A stretch of DNA of 64,000 bases, from contig JANBPK010001486.1 in NCBI GenBank assembly GCA_027579435.1, forward strand, positions 1 to 64,000, read 5' to 3'. Of the stretch, positions 24,287 to 35,163 are shown in pieces. The position numbers and the translations under genes were made by a program. Position 1 is the stretch's first letter, and each line of letters begins with the position of its first letter. The notes under the pieces were generated by a model, which made no database searches, was not told where the DNA came from, and worked only from the letters and a program-made list of their open reading frames with translations. Source of the stretch: Candolleomyces eurysporus. Lineage: Eukaryota > Basidiomycota > Agaricomycetes > Agaricales > Psathyrellaceae.

Positions 24287-25735
24287 TCACAGCACATGCA
24301 TACCACTCGTCTCGGCCCATTCGCCGAAAAGCAAGCTGATGCTCTCGCCATTATGCGTCCTCCGAATGCTCTCCGCAATCGTTGGACTAATGTCAATCGT
24401 CTTGAGCTTCGTGACGGATTCTTGATGCTTGTTTTGCGGGATCGTGTTGGTCACCTGTCGGAAACAGAGAGAAAGACCAGGTGAGTTGAGTCGGGTCTGT
24501 CTCGGATCTCGAAAGGGAAATGGGGAAAAATGAAAGGGGGAATGGAAGAAGAGGATGAAAGAGGAGGTGGAGAGCAAAGACATACCACCAACTCATGAAT
24601 GGGCAGCTCGTCGATAAAGCTGAGATTCGAGCCCGATAGCAGGCCATGCGAGATGAGCGCATGGACCGACTTGGCTCCATTTTCATAGAGCGTACGAGCT
24701 GCCAGTGCGAGTGTGCTGCCCGAGTCAATCATATCGTCGACTAGAATCGCAACCTAGAATATGGAGAGAGAGCCCCAAAGTGTAAGTGGACACGAATTAA
24801 CAGCAGCGGGTCGCATGACGCACCTTGTCCTTGACATCTCCAACGAGCAGCTCCATCCTCTCAGGAGCCGTCAACGACTTGCCGTCCCGCTTTCGGTGGA
24901 CAATGGCGAACTCGATGTTCAGCTTGTCCGCCATCGCCGTCACTCTGCATAACGAAACATTAGTCATGAAAAAAAATGCGGGGAAAAGTGGGGGAGGGAC
25001 CACACACCGCTTAGCACCACCCGCATCCGGACTGACGACAATCCCGTCCTGCCAGCCAGGTATCGACCTCTTGATATACCCCATCATAAGGGGCTCCGAC
25101 CACAGGTTGTCCACAGGGATATCAAAGAACCCCTGGATCTGGCTCGCATGCAAATCCATCGTAATAACATGATCGCACCCCGCAACCGTCAACATGTTGG
25201 CAACTAGCTTGGCCGTAATAGGTGCTCTGCTCTTGTCCTTCTTGTCCATCCTGGCGTAGGGGAAGCACGGAATGACAGCGGTGATTCGGCGCGCAGAGGC
25301 GGTTTTGCAGGCTGAGATGAGGATGAGGAGTTCCATGAGGTTGTCGTTGACGTCGTCGCAGCCGCTCTGGATGATGAACACATCTTCGTCCCGCACAGAT
25401 TCGGATATTTTGACGTTGATTTCGCCGTTGGAGAACTTTTTGACGGTGCATGGGACAGTGGGTACGTTGAGTCTGTATGAATCATGGGGGGGGTTGTCGT
25501 GTGCATGGGTGGGGCGGGAGGGGGGAGAATTGGCAATACAATGAGCCATCTGGGTGCGGCGTTAAACGCACTGAGAGGGTAGCTCACCGCTCGGCCACTG
25601 CCAGGGCGAGCTCGGGGTGGCTATTCCCTGCAGACGGGAAGACAGACAGACAGCTCGTCAGTGTCAGGGGTCACAAAAATAAACTTTTCGACTAGACTCA
25701 CCCGTCAAGATCCTAATAGAATTGTTATGATACAT
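24287..25735 (-). CDS. Ribose-phosphate pyrophosphokinase (PRPP synthetase)
   Basis: The enzyme makes 5-phosphoribosyl-1-pyrophosphate from ribose 5-phosphate and ATP, the precursor for nucleotides, histidine and tryptophan. The start is the ATG at 25735 ([12 protein letters not shown]), followed by short exons ([13 protein letters not shown], then LNVPTVPC). Family signatures are strong: [24 protein letters not shown], the metal-binding [21 protein letters not shown], the PRPP loop [20 protein letters not shown] and [11 protein letters not shown]. About six introns separate these blocks. The C-terminus ([15 protein letters not shown]) is a little longer than in animal enzymes. Fungi usually carry several PRS paralogues whose products form hetero-oligomers; I cannot say which numbered paralogue this is. 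Confidence 0.95.
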
Positions 25736-26198
25736 GGTGTACAGAGATGAAAGAGGAGGAGGAGGAGGAGTAAAAGAGACGACAAGTTCTACAGCATCGA
25801 CAGCAAGAAAACAGAAACGTGAAGAGGAGCTTGCTAATGGAAAAAAATAATCTCCTGCCAAAATCACCCGTGTTTGCCCACTATAAACACAATTTACACA
25901 GCCACCGCCATCCTCCCGGAGTAGCCACGTTCTCCGCAAGCAGCTCGGCCAGGGTCCTCGACGCGAGCTTGTTTCGAGGACAGACGCTGGAAGGCCATTG
26001 GAGAGTCTCAGCAACGTTTGAGAATTAGCTAAAAGCGCGTAATCAACTGAATGTGAGAGTTACGTTTTTTGTTACCGGGGTTCTCAAGCAACGTTCTCTC
26101 CACGACCAGATTAGATAGGAAGAATGATCAGAGAAAAATTCTATTGTGCTGACGGGCCCTTCTTTTTTGTACAACGGAATAGCCAGGTCCTAGTCCCT
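25736..26198. other. Intergenic between PRPP synthetase and glutamate 5-kinase
   Basis: The two genes are in tandem on the minus strand. This stretch should hold the 3' UTR of glutamate 5-kinase and the promoter of PRPP synthetase. Polypurine runs occur at 25750-25790. No ORF is supported. Confidence 0.5.
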
Positions 26199-28185
26199 TC
26201 ATGCCAGAGGAGCAGTGGTGGACTCGGTGGGCAGCACAGGAGCCACCCTAATCGTAATGTTCTCGACCACATGCTCCGAATCGGCGTAGCCCAGAATTTT
26301 ACGCAACTGCGAACTGTAAGCGGACCAATCATGAGCAACTGAAAGGTAACAAGCGGGATTGCAGAGGACGTACCTATTCATCCCCTTCACCTTCGAAATC
26401 TGCTGATAATTGTAATTTGCCAGACCTCTCCCGACCTCGATGACATCCTCGTCGTCATATTCCCCTGTCACCGTCTCGGTCTCAACGTCCGAAGACTCAT
26501 CATCATACTCATCATCGCTCCTCATCGGGCTCCGACTGCTAGACCTCGAAAGCGACCGAGCCCCACTGCCACTGCCGCTCCCACTCCCACTTGCAGCAGA
26601 GGTAGAGGGGGAAGAATTCACCGGCGTAGGCGTACTCGGCCTACTCGAAAACGCACTCTCATACTTCTTCTTCTCCGCCTCCTCCTGCTGCTCACTAACC
26701 CCCTTCCTCGTCACACAAATCCGCACAGCCTGCCCACTCGCAAACTGCCCTATCACCCCCAGGACTCCCGCAGCCAACAGCCTCCCCCCGGAACTCCTCT
26801 TCGATAAGACCCTATAGGCGCCTGCGTCGATAATGACAGTGCCCGCCGGGTACAGGGTATGAGAAGTCCATGCTTTGAGGTCCCGGAGGGGCATAGCGGC
26901 TGCCGTGAACACCGTATGCGGCGGACGGACGAGCGGCGGTTCGGGTGAACAAGCTCCGCTGCCGCCAAGCGGGGATGGGGATGTAGGCGTGCTTCTCCCA
27001 CCGGACGACCTGGCCCTGAATTCGTCTACAGCCGTGACCACCTGGGAGGAGCTGAGTCGCCGGGGGAGGAGGGTGTGGCGGTTGTGGTACTCGATGATAC
27101 CAAAGATATCGTCGGGGCGTTTGCTGTTGGTGATTATGGTCGTTACTCCTGCGGCGGTGGCGATTTCGGCTGCGATGAGTTTGGTTTCCATCCCGCCTGT
27201 GCCTAGGCTTGAGCCGAGCGTCGTTGTGCTCACTGTGGACAGTGAAGGGTGGTAAGGAGCCGCTCGCTGAATCCGAGAGTGGTGGTGAGCGTACCTTCGG
27301 ATCGAATGGAGGATACCGAATGTACGACCTCGATAACCCGTGCATTCGGGTCCTTGCGGGGGTTCGAACTGTACAACCCGTCCACATCCGTCAACAGGAA
27401 AAGGTAATCTGCTGATATCATGGACGATGTAATCGCAGACAGGGTGTCGTTGTCTCCGAATTTGATTTCCTATACCGAAAAAATCAGTCCCATGTACATT
27501 GAAGCCAGAACCAGTCAAAAACTTACGCTAACTGAAACCGTATCGTTTTCATTTACAATCGGAACCACGCCCATGGAGAGGAGTTCTTTGAAGGTGCTGA
27601 CAGCATTGAGGTATCGGGTTCTCTAGAATCGGATCCGTGAGCTCAAGAAGAACCTGGCGGAGGCCGTTCAACAGACAGACGTACATCCGAGATATCACCC
27701 CTCGTCAACAGAACCTGCGCAATTGGCTGGCCGACTTGTCCAAACAGGTTATCCCAAAGCGCAATCAACCGTCCTTGTCCAATCGCTGCGAGAGCCTACA
27801 CCGGAACAGAGAACAATTCGTGAGCACACCGATAAAACAGGTAGATGTGCAGAGCTTACCTGCTTCCCGGCCAATCCTTTCGGCCTCGCGGCCATATTCA
27901 TTCTCCTCAGCCCAACACCAATAGCCCCAGAACTGACCAACACGACTTTATGCCCCATGCTCTTCAACTTGACAACCGTCTCGACCACTCCGGAGAGCGT
28001 TGAGAGGAGAGGCTGATGTGTCTTTTCATGGACGATGGAGGATGTGCCTGTTTAAGAGAAGGAATCCAGGACCGTTCAATAAGTAAGAGTCAGTTAGGAT
28101 AGAGGATGGTAGACAGAATAGACGCACCGAGTTTAATCACAACTGTGCACACATGCCCCGTCTTACTACTTCCCGGGCGCGTCAT
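26199..28185 (-). CDS. PRO1: Glutamate 5-kinase with C-terminal PUA domain
   Basis: This cytosolic enzyme phosphorylates glutamate in the first step of proline synthesis. Exon 1 begins with the ATG at 28185 (TVVIKLG across the first intron). Next come [79 protein letters not shown] and [15 protein letters not shown], which together form the amino-acid kinase fold. The PUA domain ([22 protein letters not shown], later [14 protein letters not shown] and [13 protein letters not shown]) is interrupted by about 80 residues rich in Ser, Gly and acidic residues. A final intron splits NR and SQLRKIL. Antisense ORFs overlapping the PUA region are artefacts of codon bias. Function is secure; the role of the insertion is unknown. 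Confidence 0.93.
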
Positions 28186-29431
28186 CTTGGTTTTGCTCTA
28201 ATCTTCTGCCTCTCTTCTCTGTCAAGGGGTTTTGACGATATGGGACGCAAGGGTCAAGCGCGATAGATGCAATTAGATGCGGTGAATGTGATTTCGCTGA
28301 TTTTTTAAATGCGTTCAGCGGAGCGGTAGCAAGTTCCTTAAGTGTGTAGCTGAGAGCTATAGACGGCATTCAGCCATTAAACAAACGAGGTCGCAGTACT
28401 ATACACACCTAATGGTTCGGATTACGAACGGAACAACTCAGTGTACCGATGGGTTCCGACGTTCGTCAGTTTGAATCCGAGAGATCTACCGCTCTAGCCT
28501 CGTCGTTTCCGTCGGTTTTTACGAGCTGCCTATCGCTGAATCGAGGTGCACCACGAAAAGGCGGAACGAGACGAAGGTGAAGTGGTTAACGACATATGAG
28601 TCAGGAGCTGCCAACGTGAAAGCAGCCAGAAGAGGACTCGGCCGCGACCTTTCTGTCAACGGAAAAATTCCGAGATCCATCCAAAGCCGACGTCATGATG
28701 ATCTTATCAGATACTAAGCTCAAGGTACCTCATCGGATTCTATAACAGTCCCGGCGTCTCTTCTCTTCCAACCGACCTTTTGGCAGCAGGCTCTCTAGCT
28801 ATCTGGAGGCACTGCCTAGATCGCTGAGCGGGATTCTTCTGTGCCACTTCTTTTCAATTGGTTATGACTTGCTCCCCCTTTCAGCGATTGCCAATCATTC
28901 CTCTATACCCTGCTCGGCTGCAGCCTTGGTAGACTTAGATTCTCCTCCCCTGGATCAAAGCATATGGGCTGCCATCGGTCAATATGGTTGATGATCGTTC
29001 ATTTTTATCGCAACGAGGCTGCAGGTATTTGCTTCAGCGGATTGGCGCCTACCTTTGTTCGGTGAGTCGTTGATCAGATTGTCTTTCGTTCCATAGTCTT
29101 GACCGCTATGATTTCAATGGCATCCTAGTTAATGTGGTCGCAGTTGCAAATCTTCGAGCTGTGGTCAATGCTCTTTCGTAGAGAACTGCAATGACCTGGA
29201 CCTACGCTAGATTATTTACAAGAGCAATGGCTCCACAGCACCTCGCTTTCGCTCTCTATGTGGGTTTGTCATCATCAATGTCGATTGTATGGCTTTTCGA
29301 GCTTAATCACCGCGTACAGGTGACAGTTAACCTAACTTCAGTCATGTATGAAGTCGAAACGCCGGGAGGGATAGCCATTATATGTGGGTCAAATCGGAGT
29401 GGTTTCCCAGAGCGTTGACCAACGTATTGCC
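28186..29431. other. Intergenic, about 1.2 kb
   Basis: Upstream region of glutamate 5-kinase, then sequence leading into the MFS relic. A short open stretch at 29191-29418 with hydrophobic content may be part of the decayed transporter locus but shows no motif. Confidence 0.4.
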
Positions 29432-30120
29432 AGGTTGAATTCAAAGAACACGATCCTCGTACCCCAGCAAACTATTCTTGTCGGAGAAAAGAGGTGATCA
29501 TCCAGATCGCTTGCACGTCTATCATGCTTTTCGGTCTGCCCAACCCTCAACTTGCTTTAATACTCGGTTTCTCTGACGCGACAGTCTTGCAGCCACAACC
29601 GTATCATCCTACAACATGGGATTCTCAACCAACTATCGGCTTCAGCCTCTTCACTTTGGGATTTGGTGTTATCACAACGATCATAGTGTCGTTCAGCCAG
29701 AAGTTTGGCTGCAGATCGTTGTATCTTGCTATCATGGTCAGATTCCTGCTGATATATATACATAGTGGCGGCCGAGTGAGCGGGTCACCCTTGGCGCTCC
29801 ACCTCCAGTGCTAACACCCTCTTACTCATACTCTTATTCTTGCCTTGTTCTCCAGAGCGAACAGCATATACGCTGTGCAAAGCGCTAGGTTTTTGCAAAG
29901 AGTGTTTCGCTCGCCTGGGGCGACGATGGTGGGTGGTATGGTGGCGGATTTGTGGGAACCTGCAGGGTGTAGGTTTGACGGAATGCGTGGCGGTCTAATG
30001 ACTTGTTCACAGCAGTCGCTCACAGTGGGATCCGAGGGCTCTATTTGGTGCTTCGAGTACGAGTACGACGAAACTTGCGGCGCCTCGCCTTGGTCTTCAA
30101 CTTTGCGACGTTGGGTCTGA
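29432..30120 (+). pseudogene. Remnant of an MFS (DHA1-type drug:H+ antiporter) transporter
   Basis: Fragments follow the order of fungal DHA1 transporters. The pre-TM1 motif EFKEHDPRTPANYS comes first, then a first membrane segment, then TIGFSLFTLGFG...FSQKFGCRSLYL (the loop 2-3 position, where PLSEEFGRRPLY is usual). After an intron-like gap, RFLQRVFRSPGATMVGGMVADLWEPA corresponds to the TM4 motif. It ends after about one third of a normal transporter, has no start codon, and the GRR motif is altered. It is a decayed or truncated gene. The neighbouring NACHT gene starts about 380 bp further on. Confidence 0.6.
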
Positions 30121-30498
30121 CATCTAGCCAGCTTGACGAAGAACAGAGTCAACGCCGTGTTGGATCCCGTCAATCGTGATACTCAACCGTATCTGTCCTG
30201 CTTTGGAATGAAGACGTAGTGTTTAAGCTCCGTGAGTTCCTTGGTTCTTGCTGCTAATCTAGCGGCGTATCGCGCTACATGCCGAATTAAACCAGATATA
30301 TGTGTAAAGCAGGAAATGAAATTGTTTTCACTATGTTACCGCCAATTTTCATCGATAACCGCCCAAATACAAGTACCAGTCATGTGGACGCAATCACAGG
30401 CCTTGGGCACCGCTATGGACAAGTTTTGGACATTGTATAAAGATGTGAGCTACCACGAGGCTATTGCTGTTTGCATCTCACCTCACCCACCCAGTACA

Positions 30499-32529
30499 AT
30501 GCCCTCCCATTTTATACACCCCAGTAACTTCAGCATCGAGGGGATCACGAATATCAGCGCGAATAATTACAACCACTACGGCGAACGCTCATTTAAGAGC
30601 TCTATCGAAAGTGAGATGTTTCGAGCCAGAGGAGTGTGGTCAGGAACTGACCTATCTTTTTGCTGATAGAGCTGCGAGAGCACATTGCTGCTGGAGCGTT
30701 GCACAATTCTGCCGAACGCTGCGATGCACCGAAATGTCATCCAGAAACCAGGGTTGCTGTGCAGGACGAGGTCGTTAGCTGGATACGCCACGGGGATCAT
30801 GACGGTGTGCCGAAGAAGCTCATGTGGGTGACGGGCCCTGCAGGGACGGGGAAAACTGCTGTCATGGGCTCAGTCTCCGACACCTGCCAGGGGAAGGGCA
30901 TCGTCGCTGCTACCCATTTCTTCTCATCTTTCTCCGGATCAGCAGACAGGCGCTCAAAGCGATACTTCGTGCCTACGCTGGCATATCAACTCGTCCAGCA
31001 CAAGGCCTTGTCCCAAGTTGCAGACGAGATCTTATCCGCCGTCGAACACAATCCAGCGATCTTTGAGCAAAAGCTCGAGGTGCAGCTCGAGCAGCTGATC
31101 TTGGAGCCCCTGAGAGCCTGTCGAGGTCGCCCACGCCTGTTAGAGTGGCCCAAGGCCATCCTGATCGATGGCCTCGACGAATGCGAGGCAGACCAGTACC
31201 ACGATATGACCCGAAGCAGCACACCTCGCTCCAAAGAGGATGATCAGATCGAGATCCTCTCCGTTTTGGAGAAGGCCGCTAGCGATCCCGACTTTCCATT
31301 CCGCATCGTCATTGCCAGCCGTCCTGAACATGCCATTAAGCGTTTTTTCGCCGATGTCGCAAACTCCATGACCAGGGAGTTGTTCCTCGACGAGAAGTAC
31401 GACCCCGACTCCGACATGGCGTTGTTCCTCGAGAGCAAGTTTGCGAACATACGACGTCAGTGTCAGCTTCCGTCGTCGTGGCCAGGCAGGTATGCGTCTG
31501 GAACCCTGGTCGCCAATGCTTCCGGGCAGTTCATCTACGTAGCGACAGTAGGGCGATTCATGGAAGGATCCGGCGGGGATCCTGAGCAGCGCCTAAAGCA
31601 GGTACTACAGTTGCCCGGGGTTAATGCCTACACCAATCCACTCGCACCTCTGGATGCGCTGTACGCCCATATCCTTAACTCAAGCCCGGATCCACGCGCT
31701 AGCGTTCTGTGGCTCAATCTGATTTTTCGTGAAAAATACCTGGAGGTACCAGTCAGGCCTGTTTACGGAGAACCGAAAATCCCACCGCCAGCAACGTTTG
31801 TTCGCCTATATCTGGAATCGTATTCTGGGGAGGCATCACATGTGTTTAGAAACCTCAACTCGTTGGTATCCATTCCTTCCATGGAAAATCACAATTCGCC
31901 GTATCGCTTGTACCACAAGTCCCTGGTGGACTTCCTGCAGCGGAGATCCAGGTCTGGAAACCTGTACATAGAGTCGACGGTCGTCTTTGACCACTTGGTT
32001 GACCGTTACTTCCACCTTTGGAACAGTAGGTCTTAATCTCTCCTTTGGTACTAAGCTGAACGTAGTTTTAGGCAGGGGCCCAGACCGTTCTCTTACCCCG
32101 CAGGAAGAGAGTGTTTTCTTCTGGGCCTTCTTTTCGTACACTTTAGTCCTGAATGTCTTCTCTGCTGACAACTTGAGTCGCTTAGAGGAAGTGATTTTGC
32201 CCTGTGATGTAGCCTGGTGGTCGCTGTATTTTTTGGAGAAGAACTTCCGTGGGCGCTCTACATTGGAACGCATCTTTGGGAGGGTCCATAAGCAGGTGAG
32301 TACCATTCCCCGAGTGTATGAATTCCTGATAAGTTTTCGCTCATCTTCGTAGTGTCATTGGTATACCCGATGCCGCCCAAGTTGCAGGCATATCAGAAGC
32401 GGAATAATCAATGCCCTCAAGTCTGTCAATTGGAAGACCCCAACTAGGTGGCATCTACTACGACACGGATTTTTTGAGGGGCGGGTAGGGTTTGAGGCGC
32501 CCGATTATCCCTACGCCTACTGGAATTGA
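30499..32529 (+). CDS. NACHT STAND NTPase, paralogue A
   Basis: Four exons with consistent phases (30499-30610, 30670-32025, 32072-32295, 32353-32529) give 622 residues. Exon 1 encodes a short Asn-rich leader (NFSIEGITNISANNYNHYG). Exon 2 has a NACHT domain: the lead ELREHIAAGALHNSAERCDA, Walker A GPAGTGKTAV, Walker B AILIDGLDECEAD, sensor IVIASRPEHAIK, then a winged-helix-like region ending LYHKSLVDFLQRRSRSGNLY. Exon 3 encodes CDVAWW. Exon 4, in the frame shared with paralogues B and C, encodes RSGIINALKSVNWKTP and WHLLRHGFFE. No WD40, ankyrin or TPR repeats follow, unlike usual fungal NLR-like proteins. All three paralogues share this C-terminal region, which I do not recognise. A regulatory or defence role is inferred from the STAND class only. 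Confidence 0.8.
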
Positions 32530-33643
32530 GGCCAGTCTCTAACGCGCCAGAATAAATTCGTGCTGGTGCAGGTCAAAGAAACAAGACTTTACCTGTGAGC
32601 CATCTAATCGTCTGCCACTCTGCGGTGCATCCCTGACCTACCATGATCTACAAGTGTCAAAGCTGCGTGAGCTTGGAAGCCCCGCTGTTTTCGGAACGAC
32701 CTATGGATGCCACTGTCTTTTGGCCTTTGCATAGGCGCCGAGATATTATATGTACAACTTCGAGTAATGCGAACACTTCAAACCTACGTTTGGGGCATCC
32801 TTTGAACTTTATTCAGCGATCGTAACTAGGTGTGAACCCAAACGAGCCTGTCATTAAGGCGCCAGCAGTTGGCTTGAGGCTCATGATGGAAGGGGTTGGA
32901 GAGACCAGCCTTCAACATAAACGCTCAGACAATTCCGCCGCGTACTAATGTATAGAACATGTCTTCTAAAATTACCAGTAATAATGTCACTACCCCAACC
33001 ACCACGCCCGACTCGTCCCAAGCTCTCATCCAACGAAAATGCCAGACAAAAGCTATAGACACAGAAAACAGCGTGCCACATGCGCCGGCGAGTCTTGCTA
33101 CCCTCATGCGAACCCAAGATTCTTCCTTCCAGAAAAACATATTTGTATAAATTCGTGACTAACTAATGCATATCTTTCCCTCTCAAAAGGAGGACTGTGG
33201 AGTGCGCTCTGGACGGGTTTTGGTGTAGACAGACAGACGCTCACGGCATATGAATAAATGATCTAACCGCGCGATAATGTATAAGAAAGGTCCACATTCC
33301 ATCAAGCTCGCGATAGTTATACACAAGTAACACTACGCCCCAATCACCCGACTTCCCCTTACTCGCGTCCAACGCATCCTGGACCGAAAATGGGTACCAG
33401 AAATACACATGAGGGCGCTAAACCCACATCACAACGTATCGCATGCGCGTCAATCACCAAGGAAAATCAAACAGCCCGACTGGTGCCCGCGTGGTGAGCG
33501 GTACGAACGGGCCTGCTTTCCAGGTAAATCTTGAAACTGGCTTGCTCAGCGGCACAGACGGATGGGTTCATGAATCAATATATGTGGGTCCGTTAGATTT
33601 TTCGAGGGGAGCAAAAAATTACACAGAAATAACAAAAACGTAT
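32530..33643. other. Intergenic, about 1.1 kb
   Basis: Nothing recognisable between NACHT paralogue A and the minus-strand tRNA-Gly. Only short ORFs without motifs are present. Confidence 0.5.
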
Positions 33644-33732
33644 GCATTAAGAGGAAATCGAACCCCCGGCGGGTCGAGCTTGGACGCTTCGACTAATGGC
33701 AACGACCCAGGTTACCACTACCCCATTAATGC
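33644..33732 (-). tRNA. tRNA-Gly (anticodon GCC) with a 19-nt intron
   Basis: Read on the minus strand, it has the same acceptor stem (GCATTAA/TTAATGC), D arm, anticodon stem GGTCG/CGACC and anticodon GCC as the gene at 16007. The T stem differs at its inner 3' base, giving a G-T wobble. The intron after position 37 is 19 nt and unrelated in sequence to the 13-nt intron of the other copy. Both appear functional. Confidence 0.92.
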
Positions 33733-34023
33733 TCAATATTTCTTCCCTTCCTGCCCTCGACGAGTATGGAATGAAAGCAACAATTATAGTATTCTCAACC
33801 CAGAGATGGAGGTGGGACACTGATAGCTATGTACCCAGGCCGTCCGGCAGCATAGCAAGTCTAGAAAAATAGATAGACAAGCACTGTACATATATCGTGT
33901 CCAGCCAAATTGATGAGCGGCGAAGAAAGCACTGTAACGGGTTTATCGACGGGGATGAGAGTCTCTTGCGCAAGGTCGGTTCCAGAAGCCATATCGTTAA
34001 AGCATGAGCTTGTGGCTTTGCTT

Positions 34024-35163
34024 TCAAAAATTCTCTATGATGGCGACGGAGAAGTCGGAGAAAAAGACGTTCTGGTCCTTGGGGCTGGCGAACTCGGGCT
34101 TAGAACCTAAGTACACAACGTAATGTTAAATTAACATCGCAAAAATGGCAGGGAAAGCGGGAATAGATCAGTCAGTTGTAGGTCCATATATTTGATCAAC
34201 AAAGCNAAAAAATACACGTACCGCCGAAGAAAGTCTGCATCTGCATTCCACGGAACTTGCCAGCGTTGGAGGTCCTCAGGACAAGACCGCTGACATTAAT
34301 GACGCTCTTTCCATTGACGAACAACTCGATTTCACCGTTGGCCTTGCCGGCATCGTTGAGCTTGACGCGCTCAGCAACAGTGGTCCAGCGACCGGTAGCG
34401 AAGGTGAAGGATCCAGTTCCGACAGAGGCACCATAGGTGGGGTTGCAGTGGGACGAAGGGGGGACGTTGCAGAGCTTCTGGTTTGCAGAGGCACTGGGAG
34501 GGAAGTAGGTGTAGAATTCACCCTTACCCTGGCTTCGCCACATGAGACGGGCAGAGAAACATCCATCATCACGTCGCCCACCAGAGCACCCAACAGCCTC
34601 TGCGTCGCTGTTCCCACCATCTATAAAAAATATTAATAAATGCCGTGCTAGGGTAAGAATTGCGAAAAAAGAGACACTTACAGAGACCAGGGAGCTTTCC
34701 ACCGAGCTGGAAGTTGAAGCCCTGAGGGAAGAAGACGGAGTACGCGAAAGTCGCCTCCTTGGCATTCTCCAAGTTCAGGGGTCCAGGAGCGTAAAAGGAG
34801 AATCCACCTTGAGGTTTGTGCCCGAAGGTGTAAGACCCTTTAGGGTAGTGAGCTTGGATGGCNTTTTTTGCCGTCAGGAGCATTGGCATATCGGTGGGGG
34901 ACACTTTTGAGGACATTAGTGGGCCGGAAGGTGCTGTCCGAAAGGGGCAGGGCTTTGCTGGAAGCGGGAGAGGTAGTCCAGGAGTTGCGGGAACCTGCGG
35001 GGAAGAGGTTCCCTAAGAGACCTCCAATGGCGCCGGAGGGTGCGGGCGCCCTGGCACTGAGATCCTCGGATGAACGAGTCACTGGCAGTGGAGCAGCGAG
35101 GACGGCGCTTCTGTAGAGAGCGAGGCAGGCCGCGAGAAGCGGGAGAGCTGAGTAATATCGCAT
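34024..35163 (-). CDS. Secreted polysaccharide lyase-like protein (PL14-like fold)
   Basis: The protein has a signal peptide (LPLLAACLALYRSAVLAAP) and a Pro/Ser region. It then has the jelly-roll core typical of fungal PL14-like proteins: YPKGSYTF, FAYSVFFPQGFNFQLGGKLPGL, then after an intron GCSGGRRDDGCFSARLMWR, GEFYTYFP, RWTTVAERVKLND, GEIELFVNGKSVIN, GMQMQTFFGG and, in the last exon, FASPKDQNVFFSDFSVAI. The stop is at 34024-34026. The frame break at about 34863 vanishes if the N beside the A/T run is dropped. Family members cleave alginate- or glucuronan-like polymers; the substrate here is not determined. The N at 34206 is intronic. Confidence 0.8.

Noticed and set aside
26440..27387. Long plus- and minus-frame ORFs overlapping glutamate 5-kinase (for example 26440-26817 + and 27387-26812 -)
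   Set aside because: They are antisense or shifted shadows of a GC-rich exon with strong PUA and kinase motifs in the true frame.
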